Source: Aplidium turbinatum
Lineage: Eukaryota > Chordata > Ascidiacea > Aplousobranchia > Polyclinidae
Direction of reading: 5' to 3'
Length of the DNA: 64,000 nucleotides
NCBI GenBank assembly: GCA_918807975.1
Contig: OU964922.1
Span: 1,426,001-1,490,000 of the forward strand
Position 1 is the first letter of the stretch. Every line of letters starts with the position of its first letter. The notes beneath the pieces were generated by a model, which searched no databases, had not been told where the DNA came from, and saw only the letters and a list, made by a program, of their open reading frames with translations. A program made the translations under genes and the position numbers. Below are positions 58,701 to 64,000 of this stretch, piece after piece.

Positions 58701-61700
58701 TCGACATCCCCTAGAAATGCTCCACAACCTCCCCAAAAGCCGACAATGCCCGACAATGCCTGACAATGCCCGACAATGCCTGACAATGGGTATTTAGAGG
58801 TACCGAACTGAATCACCTATCCGCACACCGCAATTTATCTGGAACTTTGACACTGCACCGCACCGCACACCGCAAATTACAAAATTTTCAAAAAAATAGT
58901 TTAACGCGTTATTTTTTAGAAAGTTATCTGTGGCAAAAAGCACCCATGGCATATAACCAGTAACCTACCAGTATGATACAGTTGTGGACTAAATGACTAG
59001 GCTAACCAGATCATGTTCTCTTATCAGCAATGCATCTAAGTTCTAAGACATCATGCTTTTTCAAATAGAATGCTCCTGGATCCAGTATCAGGACTTTTGA
59101 ACACTTTTTGTAAGCAATAATGCAATTTTAATGTCAGTGGCTGTATGAACTGCACACTACACAGATAGACAGGACGTCAAGAGTAAAACTGATAGCCTGA
59201 ACTCACTGGGCTAACTGTTATAGTAACTAATGTGGTAGTTGCGCTAGGCCTATAGCCTGGTAACTGAGCTGATTAGCCAGGCTATTAACCAAAAACACTC
59301 GTACAGCTTTCCTAAATCTTTGCGACTTCATATCGCTCACTCGAAAGTTGAGAGTGTCATAGGTAATGAAAATAGTAAACAAAGCAGTTGTGATGTTACA
59401 GATACTACGCATTATACATGATAATTAGAGCTTTTTTGAAAAGGCGAGTAATCCACACACAAACAATTTTAGGTAACTTAGCTAGTAGGGGGGAATTTAT
59501 ATTTAAATGTAGACCAAAAGGGTCCATAGGATAAAAAGGTTGGAAACCACTGGGTTAGACCAATGGTATTCCAATAAATCTGATTTCGTCCCATGTAGGC
59601 TTACGCGCGGTTGATGAAGCTTTAGGCTACATTGCAGTATTCAGAGATTCCCAAACTTTTTTGTTGTGTAACCCCATTTCAGAAAAATACTTTTCTATGG
59701 GACCTCTTTCCAGTGTAAACTACCCTATGCAACCCACTTTTAATCTGTTTCGCGACACTAAAATTACAATTGACGACCCCATTAGGGATCGCAACCCCAT
59801 TTGAGATCGCAATCCATAGTTTGAGAAGCACTGTATTAAATGAAAATAAAGACACGAAAGCGGATCTGCGTGTCATCAAGTGATTTTAAAGACACAGAAG
59901 CTGCTCTTGAGCGGTGTCAAACCAGTTACCAGAGCGTCGTAAGCCTACAAGAGTTTCCCCACTCGACTGTGCAGTTCTTCAAGCAAACAAAATTTGATAG
60001 ATAAATCATTCTATTAACTTACTAAGAACTTATTATACCTACCGCAATATGTCTTTCAAATATTTCTACAAAAACTCTTAACAGACCTTTCCGCCTCTCC
60101 CAAACTGGTCTCTAGGTGTGTGATTTCAGTTGTTGTCCATGAGGAGTTGTAGGTGGTTAGGTTAACTGGACAGAGATGGTCTGACAATGGAAGAGTATGT
60201 GTGTTCTTTACTGATGTGTTGAATATTCCTCCCAATGTGATCCAGATCGAAACGGTTAAACTTACCACAAAACCAACAAGTCCTCCCTGAAAGTATATTT
60301 GGTCACACAAAACACAAGTACAATAATGATGATTACGTAAAACAATTTGAGATGAAAGATTAATTTAATTAAATACAAAACTTGGTCTAGTGATTATTAT
60401 TAAGTAGGCCTAATAATTACTAAGATAAATGTTATCCCATAATTGTACATATTGTAACACATTAAACAAAGGTGTGATTTAACTGTTGTATGTTTATTTT
60501 TAAATAGCCTAGTTTGAAAAAACACCTTATCCGAAACACTTGCTTGGCTCTTCGTTATCATTATCGATGTAATGGTTGAAGTTTTTTAAACTTACTTTAG
60601 CATTTGCCAACGGGAAATGGATCCCACATGCAAATATACCAAGGATAGGTCCACCAAATGTTCCAAAAAACCCGATGACAATTTGAAGAGCAGTTTGTCC
60701 AAACAATTGATTCAAAAACGCCATTCCTGTGACCATGACTCCCAAAAATACACCTTAAAAAAATTTGCTTTTCAACAATGTTTTGAAATGGTTTCTGCAA
60801 AACTGAAACACAAAACTAAGCTCTTTCCCTTCAAGGTTCGACTGTTTGAGGCAAAGATTCCATTCTTTTACCACTTCAGGTTGATGATGTCCCCAGATTG
60901 CACGGAGAGGCTACTGAATATCACCCAGTCTCTGATTTCGTCGTCTACTACATATGGTGGACGAAGGCAGTGGGGTAGATATAGGAAAAAGGGGAAAGGA
61001 GGAAGTCGTTTCTAGGGTAGAATATTAGGGAATGCCATGTTGATTGTTCTTAAATGTGAAGGGTCCAGAACATCATCACATTGTTATGAAAGAAATTTCT
61101 CAGGCTATTAATACCGTGCCATACAAAGTTTAGTAAAACACAGTAGCCAACAAGTAAAAATAAAAATTTGATACCAGTAATCGCCATGCGGCTCCCTTTA
61201 GGTATAAATCAGGATGTCCGGATTAAAACAGTGCATAGTGGGATGGCTATTCTTAACGTACGTCGTTTGAGTCTATTAACTTGATCGATTCACTATGGAA
61301 CCAATGGCACAAGTGATCATTTTTTAATCATAAAAGAACATATTTGGTGCTGCAACATTAGCCTATTGTCATTGACCTGTAATTCCTTCAGATGTTATTA
61401 AAATAAATTTGCAAATTAGGCTCTGTGGAGCCACCTTGTGATTTTTCTGGTCGACTTGGAAAAATCAGTATTTTTTCAAACAATGATTGTTTTGTGACCT
61501 TTGCTGGACATGTAATGTTATGTTGTGACAACATTTTGCCAACTTGTGACATCATAATTTCATTAGCGACTCTACCTATAAAAATGTCTTTGTCAAAACT
61601 CAAGAAAGGCAACGCCATTTCGTTCATACACTTGCCAAGATGCTGTCAAGACCGCGTCAAATACTACCTTTAACATTTAACAAATACATTTCGTTCTCCT

Positions 61701-64000
61701 ATGTACAGTAGGGTAAACGAATATCTTCACACCACTAAACAATGTAGATTATACCAATTTTCAACATTGAAGTGAGGTTACTGCTTTATGTCACGTACTT
61801 ACATTTTTGCCACTTACTGAACCATTTTTGCCACTTAATAGAACATTGGTTCTCTCATTTTATAAGGCCTTACCGTGGCTTGCGACTGGAGAAAAGAATA
61901 AACGTAGTTATCTCATACTACTGTGTATAAATTGTTGATAAACTTATTTAAATTGTTCAATTAATTATATTCTTCAAACTTACATATCAATTTGCTCAAC
62001 GGGAGTCGGTAATTTTGCTTTAGCGTTGGTCTTGCGGCAATAATGAAATCTTCAAGGATTAAGGCACCGACTGAATTAATCCCAGAAGACACAGTGCTGA
62101 CAAAATATACAAGAGACAGTAATATAAGATTATTTCACGTAGTGTTAAACAAAGCCTGACAAAACAGTGATTGACTAAATCATGTGATAATAATAATACA
62201 AATAATGCTTGTTCTTATATAGCGCTGTATCCATCGCAGTTGCTCCTCGGCGCTTTACAAAGCAGACAGTGTTAATGCAGCCGTATAGAGGCGCAACTGA
62301 GTAGCCTACATTTTTACCCGAATCATTCCATTGTTCAGCGCCAAGCAAGAATTAGGTTCAGTACAACGTTTTAATAGTCTTTGATATGACCCGACAGGGC
62401 ATCGAACCCATGCCTACCGATTTAGAGGCAGACGCACTAACCATTAAGCCACCGAGCCGGTGTAGCTTCAGTTATTTTAAAGATTAGTATTTCACCTCAG
62501 CATTCCACTATATGCCGCCGATACAAACAGACCAGGAATTCCAGGAGTATCTCTAAAGACATCCATCACCAAATAAACGACAGCTTGATCAACTTTTGAG
62601 ATTTTTCCACTTTTTAAAGGGTCGCATCCCTCAAAGTAGGCGTACATGACGCAGCCGGTCAATGATGCGCAAGATATTAGAAAGAACATGGGTAAAGCTG
62701 ATATCAGTGCCGCTCTGTTAAAAATAATCATCAATGTTTAAATCTTATATATGTTTATGAGTAGCACAAATGCGGTGATCTTTTAAAAATATACAACTTT
62801 TCTGCTCTACTACAGTAGGCTATGCACCAATGGGGAACGGCTACTTCTTCTTCTGCTTGTGAATGTGGTGTGATGGAATAGACCACAGACCACATCATCA
62901 ACCATGTTCAAGCCACCTATTGGAGTGGAAAGTCTGCGTGTCTTGGATGATGCAACCAAAGATTGATTGCTCTCTTGTAGCCTTCTAACATCGTGAAATT
63001 GAAGTGGTATGCGATTATAGTACAATACACTGAATACAGTACGGTACATTTTCCTTTTCAAAAATTTGCTCAATTATAGTTCAATTAAACTATACGAGCC
63101 GACACTGCTGCATTAGATTTGTTACCCTAAAAACCTTTGAAATTCACTTAGGCTACATTTAGTGTAAAAAGCACTTTGTGATCGTTCAATTTCAATTGTT
63201 ACGGCGCTTAGTTTAAGACTGGGTTCTAATTGGAGTCACTGCTTTAAAATACGAAGCATTTAGGTAGCCATGGAAGCATCAAGAATGAACGCTTTTGAAC
63301 AATGCTTTGAAAAGTAAATCTTTGTAACTGTGACTCACTGTCTTGCAGTTTTAACATTCCGACAAGATTGGTATCGTTGAGTAACTGCTTGATTGGAACA
63401 CGTGATGGAAGTCCATGCAATACCGTTTCCAATCATGATAGTCCAAAATGTATGTGTTGTGGTGGGGTTAGGATCAAAACTTTAAAAGTAAAATAACATT
63501 TGTAACAATTAGAAAAAGAAACGTGACAATTAAACGTAAGAAAGCGTAACAAACGTAAGAAACGTAGGCTAAGTTAACCAACAAAGAACAATCAATCATA
63601 TAGTTGAAGTTGTGATATTACCCTGCACTACGAGGCTCGACCGCAAAGTAATCTCTATTGAAATGAAGCAAAATTAAGATGATAACTAACGTTTTTTGTC
63701 AACAACCTCTGAAGCACGATTCCAAAAGACCAAAAAATAACAGAAGAGAATTAAAGATTTTCAGTTTTTGCGATTCAATTGCTACAACAGCTACGGTTTG
63801 AAATTCTTCATGCATGATGTCAATGCGGTTTCAATTAAGATTGCAGCAATCTCTAGCTGTTTATCTGAATTTTACAAGTTCTGGACTAACAAAGTAAGTC
63901 CATATATACTTCACAGAAGCGTTGTCACAAAACAAGTTTACGATTTGAACAGAACTCTTACCTGCACCGGCTACAAACTTTCTGATAAGACTTCAGGCAA
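55488..64000 (-). CDS. SLC5A8-like: SLC5-family sodium-coupled transporter, C-terminal part (gene continues past 64000)
   Basis: Exons 63339-63479, 62496-62714, 61984-62096, 61874-61885, 60596-60753, 60087-60286, 56187-56290 and 55488-55780 join in phase and give about 413 aa. Landmarks: FDPNPTTTHTFW; GCDPLKSGKISKVDQ; PGIPGLFVSAAYSGMLSTVS then SGINSVGALILEDFI (the helix carrying the Ser-Thr sodium ligands of SLC5 proteins); FFGTFGGPILGIFACGIHFP; an extracellular loop with three N-glycosylation sequons; LYSISFMHYGVVGLIL; a long charged tail. SLC5 symporters use the LeuT-type fold in the plasma membrane to couple sodium to solute uptake. The pattern is nearest the SLC5A5/A6/A8/A12 branch (iodide, vitamin, monocarboxylate carriers); the substrate is not deducible. 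The N-terminal half lies off the window. A possible further exon ends at 63962. Confidence 0.9.
55875..56060. repeat. TA-rich low-complexity tract in SLC5 intron
   Basis: Alternating TATATAT/ATTATAT and TACATACA runs. Simple sequence only. Confidence 0.7.
56589..58804. mobile_element. 2.2-kb foldback element with tandem-repeat arms in SLC5 intron
   Basis: GGTACCTCTAAATACCCATT at the left is matched by its exact inverse at 58785-58804. Inside each end are about a dozen copies of a 10-bp unit (GGCATTGTCG / TGACAATGCC). Further in are higher-order repeats of about 153 bp, roughly three in the left arm and seven in the right, in opposite orientation. The unique centre (about 57250-57500) has an AC run. 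The structure fits Foldback/Galileo-like elements. Open frames through the arms are by-products of the repeat. A possible flanking GAACTG duplication is unclear. Confidence 0.8.
58805..60086. other. SLC5 intron, mostly featureless
   Basis: Right of the foldback element. It contains a hAT-like right end near 59540-59560 (GGTTGGAAACCACTG) without a found partner, and the MITE at 59642-59833. No exon signal. Confidence 0.45.
59642..59833. mobile_element. Small hAT-type MITE
   Basis: Begins CAGAGATTCCCAAACTTTTT and ends CATAGTTTGAGAAGCACTG, inverted ends of the CAGTGNTTCTCAAACT kind, with internal CGCAACCCCATTTG as in 19213-19392. A flanking duplication is not clear. Confidence 0.65.
61874..61885 (-). 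CDS. SLC5A8-like: SLC5 12-nt microexon
   Basis: TCGCAAGCCACG, with a CTTTTCTCCAG acceptor and a GTAAGG donor, keeps phase 1 on both sides. It adds FASHG-type residues so that LSKLI-FASHGVFLGVMVT-GMA has about the length of the vertebrate segment LSWI-SKGMSVVYGALCI-GMA. Skipping it stays in frame but shortens the helix by four residues. Confidence 0.65.
62192..62465 (-). mobile_element. tRNA-derived SINE in SLC5 intron
   Basis: On the minus strand: head GGCTCGGTGGCTTAATGGTT (A box) and GGTTCGATGCC (B box) near 62400-62462; body with AGCGCCGAGGAGCAACTG; tail GCGCTATATAAGAACAAG and (ATT)n at 62192. The AGCGCTATATAAGAA tail is common in deuterostome tRNA-derived SINEs. Confidence 0.8.
63962..64000 (-). 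CDS. SLC5A8-like: Possible upstream SLC5 exon (cut by window edge)
   Basis: A GTAAGA donor follows an open frame ending YQKVCSRC in the phase needed by the next exon. The residues do not align clearly with other SLC5 proteins, so this is tentative. Confidence 0.35.

Overview
This is eukaryotic DNA, A+T-rich, with long introns, GT..AG splice sites and dense DNA-transposon, SINE and MITE debris. Multi-exon genes for an Ig-TIR receptor of the interleukin-1 receptor (IL-1R) type and for an SLC5 sodium symporter, plus tRNA-derived SINEs, suggest an invertebrate deuterostome. My best guess is an ascidian tunicate (inference; no single base pattern proves it).

All recognisable host genes lie on the minus strand. 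(1) 5397-15614: a complete IL-1R-like receptor, gene A (about 672 aa), with signal peptide, three Ig-like domains, one membrane helix and a cytoplasmic TIR domain. (2) 19628-35125: gene B, a tandem copy of the 5' and ectodomain part of gene A. All its exons are open and its splice sites are kept, but the duplication ends just before the membrane helix, so the predicted product (about 412 aa) is a secreted ectodomain. It may be a soluble decoy, or an alternative ectodomain cassette that can splice into gene A's membrane/TIR exons. (3) 55488-64000: the C-terminal two thirds of an SLC5 transporter (closest in pattern to SLC5A5/A6/A8/A12), running off the right edge, with a 12-nt microexon and a 2.2-kb inverted-repeat element in one intron.

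The duplication units are about 8250-19645 (unit A) and 19646-39815 (unit B). Unit B is much longer because of later insertions: two autonomous-type or longer hAT elements, smaller hAT relatives, two copies of a TTAA-target transposon carrying a P2X7-tail-like cysteine domain, and a CACTA-like element that holds one of these TTAA copies, which itself holds a hAT. Unit A supplies the empty sites, so these insertions can be ordered in time.

1-5396 and about 39816-55487 hold no gene I can name, only SINEs, MITEs, a LINE 3' fragment and one unassigned exon-like reading frame near 48.7 kb. Exon borders were derived by hand from splice signals, reading phase and family alignment from memory. No transcript evidence was available.
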